Positions 23,860-37,255 are shown, counted from the stretch's first letter. The stretch is 64,000 nucleotides of DNA from Saccharibacillus sp. JS10 (GCF_024436065.1 NZ_JANFNS010000001.1:930001-994000), one strand, 5' to 3'. The notes: a model not told the origin generated them from the letters alone. Numbers and translations are program-made.

Positions 23860-26800
23860 TTAAGACTGAACGCCTACCGGCATCGCGCGGGATGTGAAGC
23901 TCACCGTTTCTAGCATATCCAGCAGTGCAGCAACCGTGTCAAGCGACGTCATGCAGACTACGCCGTTTTCGACCGCTTCACGGCGGATACGGAATCCGTC
24001 GCGTGCTGGCGTTTTGCCTTTCGTAAGCGTGCTGAATACGAAGTTGGCTTCGCCGTTACGGATTTTGTCCAAAATATTCGGTTCGCCTTCGCTTAGCTTG
24101 TTCACTCGCGTTACCGGAATACCTGCTTCTTCGAGAGCTTTAGCCGTACCGCCTGTTGCCATCAGCGAGTAGCCAAGCGTGTAGAAGCCTTGCATTAGCT
24201 TAACTGCTTCTTCTTTGTCTTTGTCGGCTACCGTCACAATGATCGAACCGGTAGAAGGAATCTTCATTCCGGCACCAACCAGACCTTTGTACAGGGCTTT
24301 CGCATAATGCTTATCGCGTCCCATGACTTCGCCTGTCGATTTCATTTCCGGTCCAAGCGTAGGTTCTACGCGGCGCAGCTTCGCGAACGAGAACACCGGA
24401 ACTTTGACCGCGACTTGTTCGCTTTCTTTCCAAAGACCTTCTGTATAATTCAGATCCGCAAGTTTCACACCCAGAATCGCTTGAGTCGCAAGATTCGCCA
24501 TCGGAATATCGGTCACTTTGCTCAAGAAAGGTACGGTACGCGACGAACGTGGGTTAACTTCGATCACGTAAACTTCATCTTGGAAGATGACGAATTGGAT
24601 ATTCACCAAGCCGATTGTTTTCAGTTCTTTTGCGATACGAATCGTAGTATCGACCACTTTGTCTTTCAGAGCTTGCGACAAGTGTTGCGGCGGATACACA
24701 GCGATAGAGTCGCCGGAGTGAACCCCTGCACGTTCGATATGTTCCATGATGCCCGGAACCAGTACCGTTTCGCCGTCGCAAATCGCATCGACTTCAACTT
24801 CTTTGCCCAGCATATAACGGTCGATCAGTACCGGATGCTCTGGGTTGACTTTAACCGCTTCTACCATGTAGCTCAGCAACTCTTCATCCGAGTATACGAT
24901 TTCCATCGCGCGTCCACCCAAGACATACGAAGGGCGCACCAGCACCGGATAGCCCAGACCTTGAGCCGTTTCTACGGCTTGATCGATCGAAGTGACCGTT
25001 TTACCTGCAGGTTGTGCAATATTCAATCTTGAGAGCAGCGCTTCAAAACGTTTGCGATCCTCGGCTTCGTCGATGCTATCCAGCGAAGTACCAAGAATGT
25101 TCACGCCTGCGTCTTGCAGAGGCTTCGCTAAGTTGATAGCAGTCTGACCGCCGAATTGTACGATAACGCCGATCGGTTGTTCTTGCTCAATCACGTTCAT
25201 TACATCTTCGAAGAACAGCGGCTCGAAGTACAGACGATCCGAAGTGTTAAAGTCTGTCGATACCGTCTCCGGGTTGTTATTGATAATAACCGCTTCGTAG
25301 CCGGCTTTGCGAATTGCCCATACCGCGTGTACCGTCGAGTAGTCGAATTCGATCCCTTGACCGATTCGGATCGGACCCGAACCCAGCACGATAATTTTCT
25401 TTTTATCGGTTTGAATGACTTCGTTTTCTTGCTCGTACGTCGAGTAGTAGTAAGGCGTCTCGGATTCGAACTCCGCTGCGCAAGTATCGACCATTTTGTA
25501 TACCGGAACCAGTCCGATTTCTTTGCGGTATGCACGGATTTCTGCTTCTTTGGTGAACTTGCCGCCTTCGCGGTTTTGAGCACGCAGCTCTGCAATCGCG
25601 CGGTCGGTGAAGCCCATTCTTTTTGCGTCGTACAGTAATTCGTCTGTCAGTTCGTCTGTTTCTGCAAGGACAGCTTCGTAAGCAATGATGCGTTCGATTT
25701 TATCAAGGAACCACCAGTCGATTTTCGTCAGATCTTGAATCATTTCCAGGTTATAACCGCGGCGGAAAGCTTCGGCAACCAAGAACATCCGCTCATCGTC
25801 CGGTTTCATCAGGCGCGAATCCAATTCTTCTTGCGACAATTCGTTTGCGCCTTTGAGCAAGATGCGATGGGTTCCGATCTCCAGCGAACGAACCGCTTTA
25901 TGAATCGATTCTTCGAAGGTACGGCCGATTGCCATCACTTCGCCGGTTGCTTTCATTTGCGTACCCAGTTTACGGTTGGCGCGAGTAAATTTATCGAACG
26001 GCCAACGCGGGATTTTCGAAACGATATAGTCCAAAGTTGGCTCGAAGCAAGCGTAAGTTTGACCGGTTACCGGGTTAACCAGTTCGTCAAGTGTGTAGCC
26101 CATCGCGATTTTCGCTGCCATTTTTGCAATCGGATACCCTGTTGCTTTGGAAGCCAGTGCCGAAGAACGGCTGACACGTGGGTTTACTTCGATGACATAG
26201 TATTGGAAACTGTGCGGATCGAGTGCGAATTGAACGTTGCAGCCACCTTCGATATTGAGCGCGCGGATAATTTTTAGCGACGCAGAGCGCAGCATTTGAT
26301 ATTCGCGGTCAGACAGCGTCTGACTTGGTGCTACGACGATGCTGTCGCCGGTATGTACACCGACCGGATCGAAGTTTTCCATATTACATACGACGATACA
26401 GTTATCGTTCGCATCGCGCATCACTTCGTATTCGACTTCTTTCATTCCTGCGATACTGCGCTCTACCAGACATTGTCCGATCGGGCTGTAACGCAGACCC
26501 GAAGCGACGATCTCGCGCAATTCTTCTTCGTTCGCGCAAATACCGCCGCCGGTTCCGCCCAATGTGTAAGCCGGACGAACGATGATCGGGTACCCAATCT
26601 CATTTGCAAAATCAAGCGATTCTTGAAGCGTAGTCACGATCACGCTATCCGGTACCGGTTGTTCCAATTCGCGCATCAGTTCGCGGAACAAATCGCGGTC
26701 TTCCGCTTTTTCGATCGAATGAAGCTGAGTGCCGAGCAATTTCACGTTCTCGCTTTCGAGTACGCCAGCGCGTGCTAATTCGACTGCCATGTTCAGACCT

Positions 26801-27081
26801 GTCTGACCGCCGAGTGTTGGCAGCAAGCCGTCTGGGCGTTCATGACGAATGATCTGAGTCACGAAATCCAATGTGATCGGTTCGATATAGACTTTATCCG
26901 CCATATTCGTATCGGTCATGATCGTAGCCGGGTTGCTGTTGATCAGAATAACCTCGACGCCTTCTTCTTTTAACGCCTGGCAAGCTTGTGTACCTGCATA
27001 GTCGAATTCAGCGGCTTGACCGATCACGATCGGCCCGGAGCCAATCACCAGAATTTTTTTGAGTTTATCATTTTTAGGCAT
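23860..27081 (-). CDS. carB: Carbamoyl phosphate synthase large subunit
   Basis: This 1073-residue subunit makes carbamoyl phosphate from bicarbonate, ATP and ammonia passed from CarA. It has the duplicated ATP-grasp organisation: [21 protein letters not shown] near residue 14 and [21 protein letters not shown] near 565, each followed by a GG(T/R)-containing grasp loop. A C-terminal MGS-like allosteric domain ([25 protein letters not shown]) is present. Length is normal. The start is two bases after the carA stop, with GAGAGGAG upstream. Confidence 0.97.
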   Translation of the reverse strand: MPKNDKLKKILVIGSGPIVIGQAAEFDYAGTQACQALKEEGVEVILINSNPATIMTDTNMADKVYIEPITLDFVTQIIRHERPDGLLPTLGGQTGLNMAVELARAGVLESENVKLLGTQLHSIEKAEDRDLFRELMRELEQPVPDSVIVTTLQESLDFANEIGYPIIVRPAYTLGGTGGGICANEEELREIVASGLRYSPIGQCLVERSIAGMKEVEYEVMRDANDNCIVVCNMENFDPVGVHTGDSIVVAPSQTLSDREYQMLRSASLKIIRALNIEGGCNVQFALDPHSFQYYVIEVNPRVSRSSALASKATGYPIAKMAAKIAMGYTLDELVNPVTGQTYACFEPTLDYIVSKIPRWPFDKFTRANRKLGTQMKATGEVMAIGRTFEESIHKAVRSLEIGTHRILLKGANELSQEELDSRLMKPDDERMFLVAEAFRRGYNLEMIQDLTKIDWWFLDKIERIIAYEAVLAETDELTDELLYDAKRMGFTDRAIAELRAQNREGGKFTKEAEIRAYRKEIGLVPVYKMVDTCAAEFESETPYYYSTYEQENEVIQTDKKKIIVLGSGPIRIGQGIEFDYSTVHAVWAIRKAGYEAVIINNNPETVSTDFNTSDRLYFEPLFFEDVMNVIEQEQPIGVIVQFGGQTAINLAKPLQDAGVNILGTSLDSIDEAEDRKRFEALLSRLNIAQPAGKTVTSIDQAVETAQGLGYPVLVRPSYVLGGRAMEIVYSDEELLSYMVEAVKVNPEHPVLIDRYMLGKEVEVDAICDGETVLVPGIMEHIERAGVHSGDSIAVYPPQHLSQALKDKVVDTTIRIAKELKTIGLVNIQFVIFQDEVYVIEVNPRSSRTVPFLSKVTDIPMANLATQAILGVKLADLNYTEGLWKESEQVAVKVPVFSFAKLRRVEPTLGPEMKSTGEVMGRDKHYAKALYKGLVGAGMKIPSTGSIIVTVADKDKEEAVKLMQGFYTLGYSLMATGGTAKALEEAGIPVTRVNKLSEGEPNILDKIRNGEANFVFSTLTKGKTPARDGFRIRREAVENGVVCMTSLDTVAALLDMLETVSFTSRAMPVGVQS

Positions 27082-27083
27082 AA

Positions 27084-28214
27084 TTAACGTGCTCCTCTCA
27101 TGGCTGCCATCATCACGGCTTGACGCGGTTGCTTCGGACTGCTCTTTTGATGTTCGTGAATCATATCGATAAAGCGGTCAAACAGATAGCTGCTATCAAA
27201 AGGACCCGGTGCTGCTTCTGGATGGTATTGTACAGAAAACGCGGGGAAGCGCTTGTGGCGCAATCCTTCAATCGTTTTGTCATTGTTATTAATATGCGTA
27301 ACTTCGAATTCAGTGTTTGCCAGCGAATCTTCTTTGACTGTGTAGCCGTGGTTTTGCGAAGTGATGTAACAACGTCCGCTTTCCAGTTCTTTGACCGGGT
27401 GATTGCCACCGCGATGTCCGAATTTCAGCTTCTCGGTATCCGCACCGCCTGCCAAAGCCAGCAGTTGATGTCCGAGGCAGATTCCGAAGATTGGATATTC
27501 GCCAAGCAGTTCTTTGATCGTCTCAACCGCTTGTGGTACGTCTTTTGGATCTCCAGGGCCATTGGAAAGTTGAATCCCGTCCGGGTTCAAGCGACGAACT
27601 TGTTCCGCTGTAATATCTTGTGGAACTACGACGATATCGCATCCGCGTGCGCTAAGTTCGCGTACGATTCCGCTTTTTGCGCCGTAGTCGATCAGTACGA
27701 TTCGTTCACCATGCCCAGGGCTGTTATACGTATGCGGAGTCGAAGTTTTTTGAACTTGATTGGTGACGATCTCCGAACTTTGCAGCATTTCTTTCAATTC
27801 TTCTACCGAATGATTACCAGCTGTCAAAATACCGCGCATCGTGCCGTGGTTACGCAATTTGCGGGTCAGCATCCGAGTGTCGATATCGCTGATTCCGACG
27901 ATGCCATGTTCTTTAAGCAACTCGTCTAATGTGTATTCAGCGCGCCAGTTGCTTGGAACCGGCTCATATCGGCGTACGACGAAGCCGTTCACGAAGGGGC
28001 GAACCGATTCGAAGTCGTCGCGTGTAATGCCATAGTTTCCGATCAGCGGAAATGTCATGGTCACGATCTGATTGCAATACGATGGATCGGAAAGCACTTC
28101 TTGATAACCGGTGATGCCTGTATTGAACACAACCTCGCCAGTCGTGTTACCTTGAGCGCCGAACGAGCGACCTGTGAAAAGTGTGCCGTCTTCGAGCAGA
28201 AGTTTTGCCTGCAT
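27084..28214 (-). CDS. carA: Carbamoyl phosphate synthase small subunit (glutaminase)
   Basis: This 376-residue subunit releases ammonia from glutamine. The N-terminal domain starts [18 protein letters not shown]. The class I amidotransferase domain carries the nucleophile in [15 protein letters not shown] near residue 247 and the catalytic His-Glu in [12 protein letters not shown] near 335. GAGGAGG precedes the ATG. A 228-base spacer separates it from pyrC; I see no gene in it, only a small AAGAA/TTCTT hairpin near 28303. Confidence 0.96.
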   Translation of the reverse strand: MQAKLLLEDGTLFTGRSFGAQGNTTGEVVFNTGITGYQEVLSDPSYCNQIVTMTFPLIGNYGITRDDFESVRPFVNGFVVRRYEPVPSNWRAEYTLDELLKEHGIVGISDIDTRMLTRKLRNHGTMRGILTAGNHSVEELKEMLQSSEIVTNQVQKTSTPHTYNSPGHGERIVLIDYGAKSGIVRELSARGCDIVVVPQDITAEQVRRLNPDGIQLSNGPGDPKDVPQAVETIKELLGEYPIFGICLGHQLLALAGGADTEKLKFGHRGGNHPVKELESGRCYITSQNHGYTVKEDSLANTEFEVTHINNNDKTIEGLRHKRFPAFSVQYHPEAAPGPFDSSYLFDRFIDMIHEHQKSSPKQPRQAVMMAAMRGAR

Positions 28215-28442
28215 GGGTGAATCCTCCTCAGATATAGTTGGGTGGGAGCGGATGAAAGGTACTGATGAAAAACTTTTAGAGATTTAGTCAGCTTATTTAT
28301 ATAGAAGAAAAAATTCTTCGGGTGGTCGGTTGATGTAGCTAAAGGATCAGGTTTAGCAGATTCCTTGAGCAGATGACCAAACTTGAGTTGGCACGGTCGA
28401 AGATGATCGAACTTGTTCATCGACCGCGCTTCAAGCCGGTGG

Positions 28443-29771
28443 TTAAGCTTGTACCGGTTGCACCAGTTCGGCGCCATAGACTGGGCGACCGGCGACTAAG
28501 GTCATGACTGGCCAAGCGGAAAGAGTTCTTCCTGTGAACGGTGTATTGCGGCCTTTTGTTGCAAATTGATTCGGATCGACTGTTTTTTGTAGTTCCAGAT
28601 CGATCACAGCTAGATCGGCGACTGCGCCAACTTCTAAGGTTCCGGCTTGTAGACCGAACACTCTAGCCGGGTCTTGCGTCATACGTTTGACTAGGAATTC
28701 AAGCGTCCAACGCCCGGTTTTGACAAACTCGGTATAGAGCAGTGGGAATGCCGTTTCAAATCCGACGATTCCGAAAGGTGCGGTTTCCATCCCTTTTGCT
28801 TTTTCTTCGGCGCTATGCGGAGCATGGTCGGTTACGATAATGTCGATCGTTCCGTCTTCCAGCGCTTCGATGCAAGCTGCGACATCGCGAGGTGTACGCA
28901 GCGGAGGATTCATTTTCCAGTTCGTGTCCATGCCCGGAATGTCTTCGTCGGACAAGACCAAGTGATGCGGGCAAATCTCAGCGGTTACTTTCACGCCGAT
29001 CGATTTTGCCAAGCGAATCAGTCGAACCGATTGCTCGGTACTGACGTGGCACACATGGTAATGAGCGCCTGTCGCTTCGGCAAGCAGTACGTCGCGTCCG
29101 ACATGAATCGCTTCGGACTCGTTTGGAATCCCTTTGATGCCGTGTTTCTTGGCAAAATTGCCTTCCGATACATACAGACCTTTGACTAGCGATTCGTCTT
29201 CGCAATGAGCGATAACCGGCATCCCAATTGCAGCAGCTCTAGTCATCGCGTCTTTCATCATTTGAGCGCTTTGTACGCCGACTCCATCGTCAGTGAAGCC
29301 GATTGCGCCTGCCGCTTTGAGCGCTTCAAAGTCTGTCAATTCAGCACCTTGCTCGTTTTTGGTAATCGCGGCGTAAGGCAGTACGTTGACCAGATTTGCT
29401 TCTTTCGCTTTATCCAGTACAAGCTTCACGGTATCTGGATTGTCCGTAACCGGATTGGTGTTTGGCATACAAGCGATTGTCGTGAATCCGCCTTGCGCCG
29501 CCGAACGTGCTCCAGTCTCGATTGTTTCTTTATGTTCAAATCCCGGTTCACGCAAATGAACGTGCATGTCGATCAGGCCCGGTGTTACCAGTTTTCCTTG
29601 TGCGTCGTACACGGTTAGTGCTTCTCCGCTCACTTCACTGGCTTGCGGACGCTGTTCTTTCGACAGAATCGCCAGCACCTTGCCTCCTCCGATCAAAATG
29701 TCGCGGCTTTCGGCTTCGCCTGTTACGCTAGCATTTTGAATCCATACCTCTACGTTTGCATAATTGGTCAT
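28443..29771 (-). CDS. pyrC: Dihydroorotase
   Basis: This 442-residue amidohydrolase closes carbamoyl aspartate to dihydroorotate. The metal-binding motif DMHVHLREPG is near residue 68, followed by TTIACMPNTNP, the metal histidines in VIAHCED and YHVCHVST, and DIIVTDHAPH. It is class I (PyrC of Firmicutes). GGAGGG precedes the ATG, 39 bases after pyrB. Confidence 0.96.
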   Translation of the reverse strand: MTNYANVEVWIQNASVTGEAESRDILIGGGKVLAILSKEQRPQASEVSGEALTVYDAQGKLVTPGLIDMHVHLREPGFEHKETIETGARSAAQGGFTTIACMPNTNPVTDNPDTVKLVLDKAKEANLVNVLPYAAITKNEQGAELTDFEALKAAGAIGFTDDGVGVQSAQMMKDAMTRAAAIGMPVIAHCEDESLVKGLYVSEGNFAKKHGIKGIPNESEAIHVGRDVLLAEATGAHYHVCHVSTEQSVRLIRLAKSIGVKVTAEICPHHLVLSDEDIPGMDTNWKMNPPLRTPRDVAACIEALEDGTIDIIVTDHAPHSAEEKAKGMETAPFGIVGFETAFPLLYTEFVKTGRWTLEFLVKRMTQDPARVFGLQAGTLEVGAVADLAVIDLELQKTVDPNQFATKGRNTPFTGRTLSAWPVMTLVAGRPVYGAELVQPVQA

Positions 29772-29810
29772 GATTTACATTCCCTCCGGTTCAATTCGTT
29801 TAGATCTTGA

Positions 29811-31497
<1,687 letters not shown>

Positions 31498-31546
31498 AAT
31501 TAAAGGTGCTATTCATTGGGCGCAAGTTCCGCCTCTGTTGCAATGA

Positions 31547-31575
31547 ATTATGACAGAAGGAATATAGCCTGTCAA
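31547..31575 (-). promoter_or_regulatory. Promoter of the pyrimidine operon
   Basis: Leftward TTGACA (31570-31575) and CATAAT (31547-31552) are separated by exactly 17 bases. The leader to pyrR is about 265 bases. The next 300 bases to the right are very AT-rich and show no gene; I could not settle a promoter for the chemoreceptor there. Confidence 0.85.
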
Positions 31576-31911
31576 CCACCTTTGTGTTTTTCACACTTGT
31601 GTCATTAAAATTTGATGTTTGGACAAATATTTATTCGAGTCTTTTTTTATACACTTTTATTTATATTTTATACATGATTACTTTTATATAATTTATAATT
31701 ATACACTTAATATAATATTCATTCAATGCTTTTTTGTCTTTTTGCTTCTTCTTTTCTTTTTATCCCGTAATGCTTGCTTTAGTTTTTTGCTTAAAAAACC
31801 GAAATACATAAGAGATCAAACAACAGAATCCGACTATGTCAGAAACGAAATATACAGAGAATAATCGTTTCTATTTTTTGCATAGCTACTTCAGAGAGGG
31901 GACTACTTCAA

Positions 31912-33903
31912 ATGAATTTTTTCACTAAAAAACGCTTTTCATTATCTTTGGGCAACAAACTGCTGTTCTTTTTCACCGGAATTTTAATCGTGTCTTTGCT
32001 TACCTCCGCTGTCCTTTCTTATGAATCTGCCAAAACAGAACTCGGACGGGAATTGATGACAAGCGCTTCTTCCAGTGTCAAAACGATGAATGCGATTGTC
32101 GAACGCGATTTGCAATCTCGAATTGAAGCGATCAATTACTTGGCGGACGTATTGGATCGACAATCTTTTACGAATGCGGGTTCCAAAACGGGCGTAACGA
32201 ACGCTTCGCTTGAAACCTATGATCTAGCGCAAAATGATGTCGATCTCGCTTATGCAGGTTCGGAAAATGGAGTCTATATCGCTTCGACTTATGATAATTT
32301 GCCTGACGGCTACGATCCGCGCACACGCGATTGGTATAAAGAAGCGATGCAATCTCCTGATCAAGCGATTGTCACCGATCCTTATATTTCGGCTTCGACG
32401 GGCACAACAGGCATTACCATTGCCAGACGTCTAGCTGACGGCAGCGGTGTAGTCGGGATCGACCTTTCTGTAGATTCATTGCTCAAAACAACAGAGTCGA
32501 TTAACATCGGTTCAGAAGGATATGCGTTTATTACGACCGATACAGGGGCTTATATCTCTCATCCAACCATCGAACTGGGTTCTAGCGATAGTATCTCTAC
32601 CCGCCTCGCCGGCGAACAAGCGACGACTGGAACTTTCGATTATTTATTTGAATCCCAACCTAAAGTACTGGTATACGACAAAAACGAAGTAAGCGGTTGG
32701 ATTATCGCAGGCAGTTATTATGAAAATGAAATCCAAGCCGCTGCACAACCGATATTACATCGCATGTTGCTTGTTCTTGTAGGGGCATTGATTATCGGGG
32801 GTCTGATCATCTGGCTGTTCACACGTTCGATTGCTAGACGTCTTCGTCATGTCGCACAAGCTGCGGAAGCGATTAGTTCAGGCGATCTGACAGGTAAAGT
32901 TGAAGACAATAGCGGCGATGAAATCGGAAAACTTGCGGCTTCGTTCCGTGAAATGAATATTTCTTTAAGCGGTCTGGTACGCTCGATCACCGGATCGGTA
33001 TCCGATGTTGCGGCTTCGTCGGAAGAACTGAGCGCAAGTGCCGAACACACGGGCAAAGCTAGCCGTCAGATTACAGGAGCGATTGAAGGATTTGCGGATG
33101 TCAGCGAACGACAAAGCGAAAATGTTCAAGCTAGCTCAGAGCGACTTGCTCAAGTATTTGATTGGTTAAAAGAAATCCGTGACGGTTCGGAACGGTTGGC
33201 ACAATCTTCGCAACAATCCGCAGAAATGGCGGAAGAAGGCGATGTATTGGTAGACCGGACATTGGATCGGATTCGCGAGATCGATGGTTCGGTACGCGAA
33301 GGCGATCGGGTCATTTCCGGCTTGGCACAAAAATCGGAAACGATCACCGGGATTTTGCATACGATTGACGAAATTGCTTCGCAAACGAACTTACTTGCAC
33401 TTAATGCGTCGATCGAAGCCGCAAGAGCGGGCGAAGCTGGTCTTGGATTCACCGTCGTGGCAAGCGAAGTGAAAAAGCTTGCTCAGCAATCCGCAGATTC
33501 TGCTAAAATGATCGAAACGTTGATTCAAGACATTGTTGCCGATATTCAAGCTTCCCTGCATACTTTCGTGAAGATTCGTGCTTCGGTAACAGGCGGATTA
33601 GAAAGCGCAGAACTCACAGCTGAAAATCTTCGTCAACTCAAAACGGTGTCCGAAGACGTAGCAAGCGATCTGGGCAGCATGAATGTTAGAGTCGGCGAGG
33701 TTGCAGGTCATGCCGAAGAAGTGGCTCAATCCGTACGCGAGATTGCCAAAGCTGCTGAAGCGAATCAGTCCGGTACACACGAAATTGCTGCCGCTGCCGA
33801 AGAACAACTGGCTTCGATGGAACAGATCGGCGAATCTGCTTCTTCGCTCGCCCATCTTGCTGAGCAATTGCAAGGCGAAGTGGAACGATTCAAAATTGAT
33901 TAA
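31912..33903 (+). CDS. Methyl-accepting chemotaxis protein, dCache sensor
   Basis: This 663-residue chemoreceptor has a membrane helix near residues 17-37 and a large extracellular dCache domain ([26 protein letters not shown] and [19 protein letters not shown]). A second membrane helix lies near 284-306, followed by HAMP ([17 protein letters not shown]) and the signalling domain with tip [25 protein letters not shown]. dCache receptors often bind amino acids or other small ligands; this one is not identified. AGAGGGGA precedes the ATG. It is monocistronic. Confidence 0.95.
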   Translation: MNFFTKKRFSLSLGNKLLFFFTGILIVSLLTSAVLSYESAKTELGRELMTSASSSVKTMNAIVERDLQSRIEAINYLADVLDRQSFTNAGSKTGVTNASLETYDLAQNDVDLAYAGSENGVYIASTYDNLPDGYDPRTRDWYKEAMQSPDQAIVTDPYISASTGTTGITIARRLADGSGVVGIDLSVDSLLKTTESINIGSEGYAFITTDTGAYISHPTIELGSSDSISTRLAGEQATTGTFDYLFESQPKVLVYDKNEVSGWIIAGSYYENEIQAAAQPILHRMLLVLVGALIIGGLIIWLFTRSIARRLRHVAQAAEAISSGDLTGKVEDNSGDEIGKLAASFREMNISLSGLVRSITGSVSDVAASSEELSASAEHTGKASRQITGAIEGFADVSERQSENVQASSERLAQVFDWLKEIRDGSERLAQSSQQSAEMAEEGDVLVDRTLDRIREIDGSVREGDRVISGLAQKSETITGILHTIDEIASQTNLLALNASIEAARAGEAGLGFTVVASEVKKLAQQSADSAKMIETLIQDIVADIQASLHTFVKIRASVTGGLESAELTAENLRQLKTVSEDVASDLGSMNVRVGEVAGHAEEVAQSVREIAKAAEANQSGTHEIAAAAEEQLASMEQIGESASSLAHLAEQLQGEVERFKID

Positions 33904-33931
33904 GCTCGGTACAATTTAAAAATTCAAATCA

Positions 33932-33982
33932 AAAAAAGGCTGTTCATCTTCCCTCTTGTAGGGTGATGAACAGCCTTTTTAT
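33932..33982. terminator. Bidirectional terminator between chemoreceptor and aminotransferase
   Basis: AAAAAGGCTGTTCATC and GATGAACAGCCTTTTT form a 16-pair stem between the convergent genes. Confidence 0.9.
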
Positions 33983-34001
33983 CAATCTTTATTTGCTTGC
34001 A

Positions 34002-35255
34002 TTAAAATTCGAATTCAACGTCGCTCAGACGACTTTTGATTTCTTCGATCACGCGTTTTTCTTCGGCTTCGCCTTTTGCTTCAAAAGTAACGGAGAAACG
34101 TACGAACGAACCCGCATCATCCCACGGTACAGTCGAAATCAGCTTTTCGCGAATCAGGAATTGCGAGAATGCTTCGCCGCTTCCGAATGTCTCGCCGCCT
34201 TTGATGCCTTTAGGCGCTTGAACATACAAGAAGAACGAACCTTTCGGTTTGCTTGCTGTGAAGCCCAGATCGTTCAATGCTGCAACGAGCATATCGTGAC
34301 GACGGGAATATTTTTCAGCGATTTTTTCAGTGATCGATGGATTTGCAAGCCCGTAAGCTGCTGCTTTTTGAATCGCGATAAATTGACCGGAGTCGTTGTT
34401 GTCTTTTACGTCGCTGAATGCTTTGACGATCAGTGGATTTCCGGCTACAAAACCGATTCTCCAACCTGTCATGTTGTACGATTTCGACAACGAATGAAGT
34501 TCGATACCGACGTCTTTTGCACCTGGTGTGCTCAAGAAGCTCAGTGGCTTCAAACCATCGTAAGTCAATGCCGCATACGGAGCATCGTGTACGACGATCA
34601 CTTCGTTTGCTTTTGCCCATTCTACGACTTTTGCGAAAAATTCAGGAGTCGCGCTAGCGCCTGTCGGGTTGTTTGGATAGTTCAGGTACAGCAATTTTGC
34701 GCGCTTCGCGATATCGGCTGGAATCGAATCCAGATCCGGCAAGAAATCATTTTCTTTTGTCAATTGGACGTTGTACACTTCTCCGCCTACATATTTCGTA
34801 TGCGTGCCCATTACCGGGTAACCCGGAACGGTCAGAATCGTTACGTCGCCTGGGTTGATAAATACCGATGGCAACATCGCCAGCGCCGGTTTCGATCCGA
34901 TCGAGTGTACGATTTCAGTTGCAGGGTCAATACCTTCAACTTTGAATACGTCTGCCAAATATTGAGCAGCCGCTGCTTTAAATTCTGGAATACCGTTATC
35001 GGCATAACCACGGTTTTCCGGTTTTGCAGCTTCTTCCGCAAGTTTTGCTACGATGCCTGCATCTGCCATCTCATCCGGCTCGCCTACGCCCATATCGATC
35101 AATTCAACGTCAGGGAAAGCTTGGCGTGCTGCCGCTTTCGCACGTTTGATTTTTTCGAATTTGTAGATGTTGGTGTCTTTGCCGTAGTTGGCTCCGCCGA
35201 TCCGCTCTGCGAATTGTTGTTGTACGTATGTGTTTTGGTAATGTTCAGTCGTCAT
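34002..35255 (-). CDS. dapL: LL-diaminopimelate aminotransferase
   Basis: This 417-residue class I/II PLP enzyme converts tetrahydrodipicolinate directly to LL-diaminopimelate, bypassing the acylated route to DAP and lysine. The PLP lysine lies in SLSKSYNMTGWRIGF near residue 245; the N-terminal region has NIYKFEKIKRAKAAARQA and DMGVGEPDE, and HSIGSKPALAMLPSVFINPGD follows. AAGGAG precedes the ATG. It would supply meso-DAP (after DapF) for MurE, encoded 18 kb to the right. The exact substrate among this aminotransferase subfamily is inferred from similarity. Confidence 0.78.
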   Translation of the reverse strand: MTTEHYQNTYVQQQFAERIGGANYGKDTNIYKFEKIKRAKAAARQAFPDVELIDMGVGEPDEMADAGIVAKLAEEAAKPENRGYADNGIPEFKAAAAQYLADVFKVEGIDPATEIVHSIGSKPALAMLPSVFINPGDVTILTVPGYPVMGTHTKYVGGEVYNVQLTKENDFLPDLDSIPADIAKRAKLLYLNYPNNPTGASATPEFFAKVVEWAKANEVIVVHDAPYAALTYDGLKPLSFLSTPGAKDVGIELHSLSKSYNMTGWRIGFVAGNPLIVKAFSDVKDNNDSGQFIAIQKAAAYGLANPSITEKIAEKYSRRHDMLVAALNDLGFTASKPKGSFFLYVQAPKGIKGGETFGSGEAFSQFLIREKLISTVPWDDAGSFVRFSVTFEAKGEAEEKRVIEEIKSRLSDVEFEF

Positions 35256-35395
35256 GATTAAAGTCAGCTCCTTGGACAGTATGTTCTATATTCCATGATG
35301 CCTGAGATTCAGGCGGAGGAACATGGATTAAGTGGATGGTGATTTGTGTTGTGACGCAGTTGGGCTTGGGCTTCTTGCCGCTCTTGAGACGCTTC

Positions 35396-35522
35396 GGGGT
35401 GGAAGGGCCTGCGGATCGCTGTTGTTATTCGGTTTTCTCTGATTGGAATCAAACATTTTACTGGTGGTAGAAAACCGAATAACAAAGGCGAACGCTACGC
35501 TTCCTCCGGCTCCTTCCACCCC
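35396..35522. repeat. Nested inverted repeat, possible MITE-like or RNA element
   Basis: A perfect 16-base inverted repeat, TGTTATTCGGTTTTCT (35423-35438) and its complement (35469-35484), has a 30-base loop. It is nested inside an outer repeat GGGGTGGAAGG (35396-35406) and CCTTCCACCCC (35512-35522). The 475-base spacer 35256-35730 holds no convincing gene. Another hairpin (CTCTGCC/GGCAGAG near 35600) lies nearby. No transposase or target duplication is obvious. Confidence 0.65.
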
Positions 35523-35730
35523 TCCGCTACGTCGCACGCATCCGAATCCCAACCAACAGCGTTGGTGAGATGGAGGGTGGAGAGAAAGGCGCAGAGTGCT
35601 CTGCCTTTTGGATAGGCAGAGTGGAAGGCAAATGCAAAAGAGGACTAAGGGCTCCGCTTTGCGAATCGCCAACACCCGGGAATCTACAAGCTTAAAAGAA
35701 AAGATTAGAAGAGCTCGATAAGTTTTGCTT

Positions 35731-36663
35731 TTATCGATTGCGCAAGTAGTTCAAGAGATCTTCCATGTCGTCTGGCATCGGAGCGGAAAACTCCAAGCGT
35801 TCGCCGCTTGTAGGATGTGTGAATCCAAGGGTAGCGGCGTGGAGAGCTTGACCTTGCATTTTAATACCGCCGCTATTGCCGTACATCGGATCGCCGACTA
35901 GAGGGTGACCGATAAATTTCATATGGGCACGGATCTGGTGGGTACGACCGGTTTCGAGTTTCAACTCAAGCAAGCTGTAATCGCCGAACCGCTCTACGAC
36001 ATTGAAATGCGTGATCGCGTGTTTGCCGCCGCTCGATACGACGGTATACATTTTGCGGTCTTTGGTATCGCGGGCAAGATTGGCTTCGACGGTGCCGTGA
36101 TCGTGCGCGATATTGCCGCGTACCAAAGCTTTGTAGATGCGGGTCACGGAGTGTTCTTTGAGCTGCTCCGCGAGCGACGTATGCGCTTTGTCGTTTTTAG
36201 CCGCCATCAGCAGACCGCTGGTGTCTTTGTCGATACGATGTACGATACCGGGGCGGATTTCGCCGTTGATGCCGGACAGGTCTTTGCAATGGAACATAAG
36301 TGCATTGACCAATGTACCGGAAGAATGACCAACCGCAGGATGTACGACCATTCCTCGTGCTTTGTTGACGACGATCATATCGGAATCTTCATAAACGATT
36401 TCGAGCGGAAGATCTTCGGCGACGATATCGACCGATTCGGCTTCGGGAATACGGACTTCTACGTTTTCGCCTACAGATACTTTGTGATTGGATTTAACGG
36501 TACGATCATTGACGGTAACATGCCCTTGTTCGATCCAAAGTTGAATTTGCGAACGGGAAACTTCGTCATTCATCATTTCAGTTACATATTTATCGATACG
36601 TTGCTTGTTATACTCCGATGTGACTTCCCATTGCTGGGTTTCTTCTTCTAGCTGATCGTTCAT
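35731..36663 (-). CDS. ylyB: RluA/RluD-family 23S rRNA pseudouridine synthase
   Basis: This 310-residue protein has an N-terminal S4 RNA-binding domain (QRIDKYVTEMMNDEVSRSQIQLWIEQGHVTVND) and a pseudouridine synthase domain. Its catalytic aspartate is in GIVHRIDKDTSGLLM near residue 143, and GRTHQIRAHMKFIGHPLVGDPMYG follows. RluD modifies helix 69 of 23S rRNA. Its position after lspA matches Bacillus ylyB. It begins two bases after the lspA stop. Confidence 0.92.
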   Translation of the reverse strand: MNDQLEEETQQWEVTSEYNKQRIDKYVTEMMNDEVSRSQIQLWIEQGHVTVNDRTVKSNHKVSVGENVEVRIPEAESVDIVAEDLPLEIVYEDSDMIVVNKARGMVVHPAVGHSSGTLVNALMFHCKDLSGINGEIRPGIVHRIDKDTSGLLMAAKNDKAHTSLAEQLKEHSVTRIYKALVRGNIAHDHGTVEANLARDTKDRKMYTVVSSGGKHAITHFNVVERFGDYSLLELKLETGRTHQIRAHMKFIGHPLVGDPMYGNSGGIKMQGQALHAATLGFTHPTSGERLEFSAPMPDDMEDLLNYLRNR

Positions 36664-36665
36664 GA

Positions 36666-37172
36666 TTAATCCTCCGTGCGTTGTTCGGATTGCGCTACAG
36701 GTTGTGACTCTTTGGGACGACGCGTATCCAATAAAGTATCAAGAATAATGAGCGCGACCCCTACGACGATGCAGGCGTCTGCGACATTGAAAATCGGGAA
36801 GCTGTAACTGCCGAAGTTGAACAAAAAGAAATCGACCACTTCGCCCATACGTACCCGATCCAAAAAGTTACCTAATGCGCCGCCAAGTACCAAACTAAGC
36901 GCGATCGGTAACATCCGTGCTGAACCTTTGGCTTTTTTGACCCGTTGCAAATACCATACGATGCCCGCGACCACGATCAACGTGACGACGATAAAAAACC
37001 AACGTTGTTCTTGTAAAATGCCGAAAGCGGCGCCTTTGTTGCGGTGCGATGTCAAGACAAAGAAATCGCCGATGATCGGAATTTGATCCCGAATTTCCAT
37101 CCGTGTGGCTACGAGATATTTGGTTCCTTGGTCGATCAGAAAAGCTACAAGCGCGATCACATAATAAATCAC
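36666..37172 (-). CDS. lspA: Lipoprotein signal peptidase (signal peptidase II)
   Basis: This 168-residue aspartic protease in the membrane removes signal peptides from prolipoproteins after diacylglyceryl transfer. There are four hydrophobic segments; the catalytic aspartates lie in GGALGNFLDR near residue 110 and FPIFNVADACIVVG near 135. It starts with GTG after GAGGTGA. It would process the binding lipoproteins found elsewhere in the window. Confidence 0.95.
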   Translation of the reverse strand: MIYYVIALVAFLIDQGTKYLVATRMEIRDQIPIIGDFFVLTSHRNKGAAFGILQEQRWFFIVVTLIVVAGIVWYLQRVKKAKGSARMLPIALSLVLGGALGNFLDRVRMGEVVDFFLFNFGSYSFPIFNVADACIVVGVALIILDTLLDTRRPKESQPVAQSEQRTED

Positions 37173-37255
37173 GTTAATCCGTCACCTCGTATTTAAGATA
37201 CGTTCAACATTTGAGCCGATCAGGCGGCGACAAATGCTCTTTTTCCAGCCCGTCT

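Noticed and set aside
28061-28477. 138-codon leftward frame covering the pyrC-carA spacer
   Set aside because: It overlaps both genes and has no ribosome site.
31619-31864. 81-codon T-rich frame before the second chemoreceptor
   Set aside because: Very AT-rich, phenylalanine/tyrosine-rich translation without a ribosome site; most likely spacer.
33963-35261. 432-codon open frame on the + strand
   Set aside because: Antisense of the dapL gene, cysteine- and phenylalanine-rich shadow composition.
35328-35675. 115-codon leftward frame in the repeat region
   Set aside because: It runs straight through the nested inverted repeats, has no ribosome site and looks like a by-product of the repeat.
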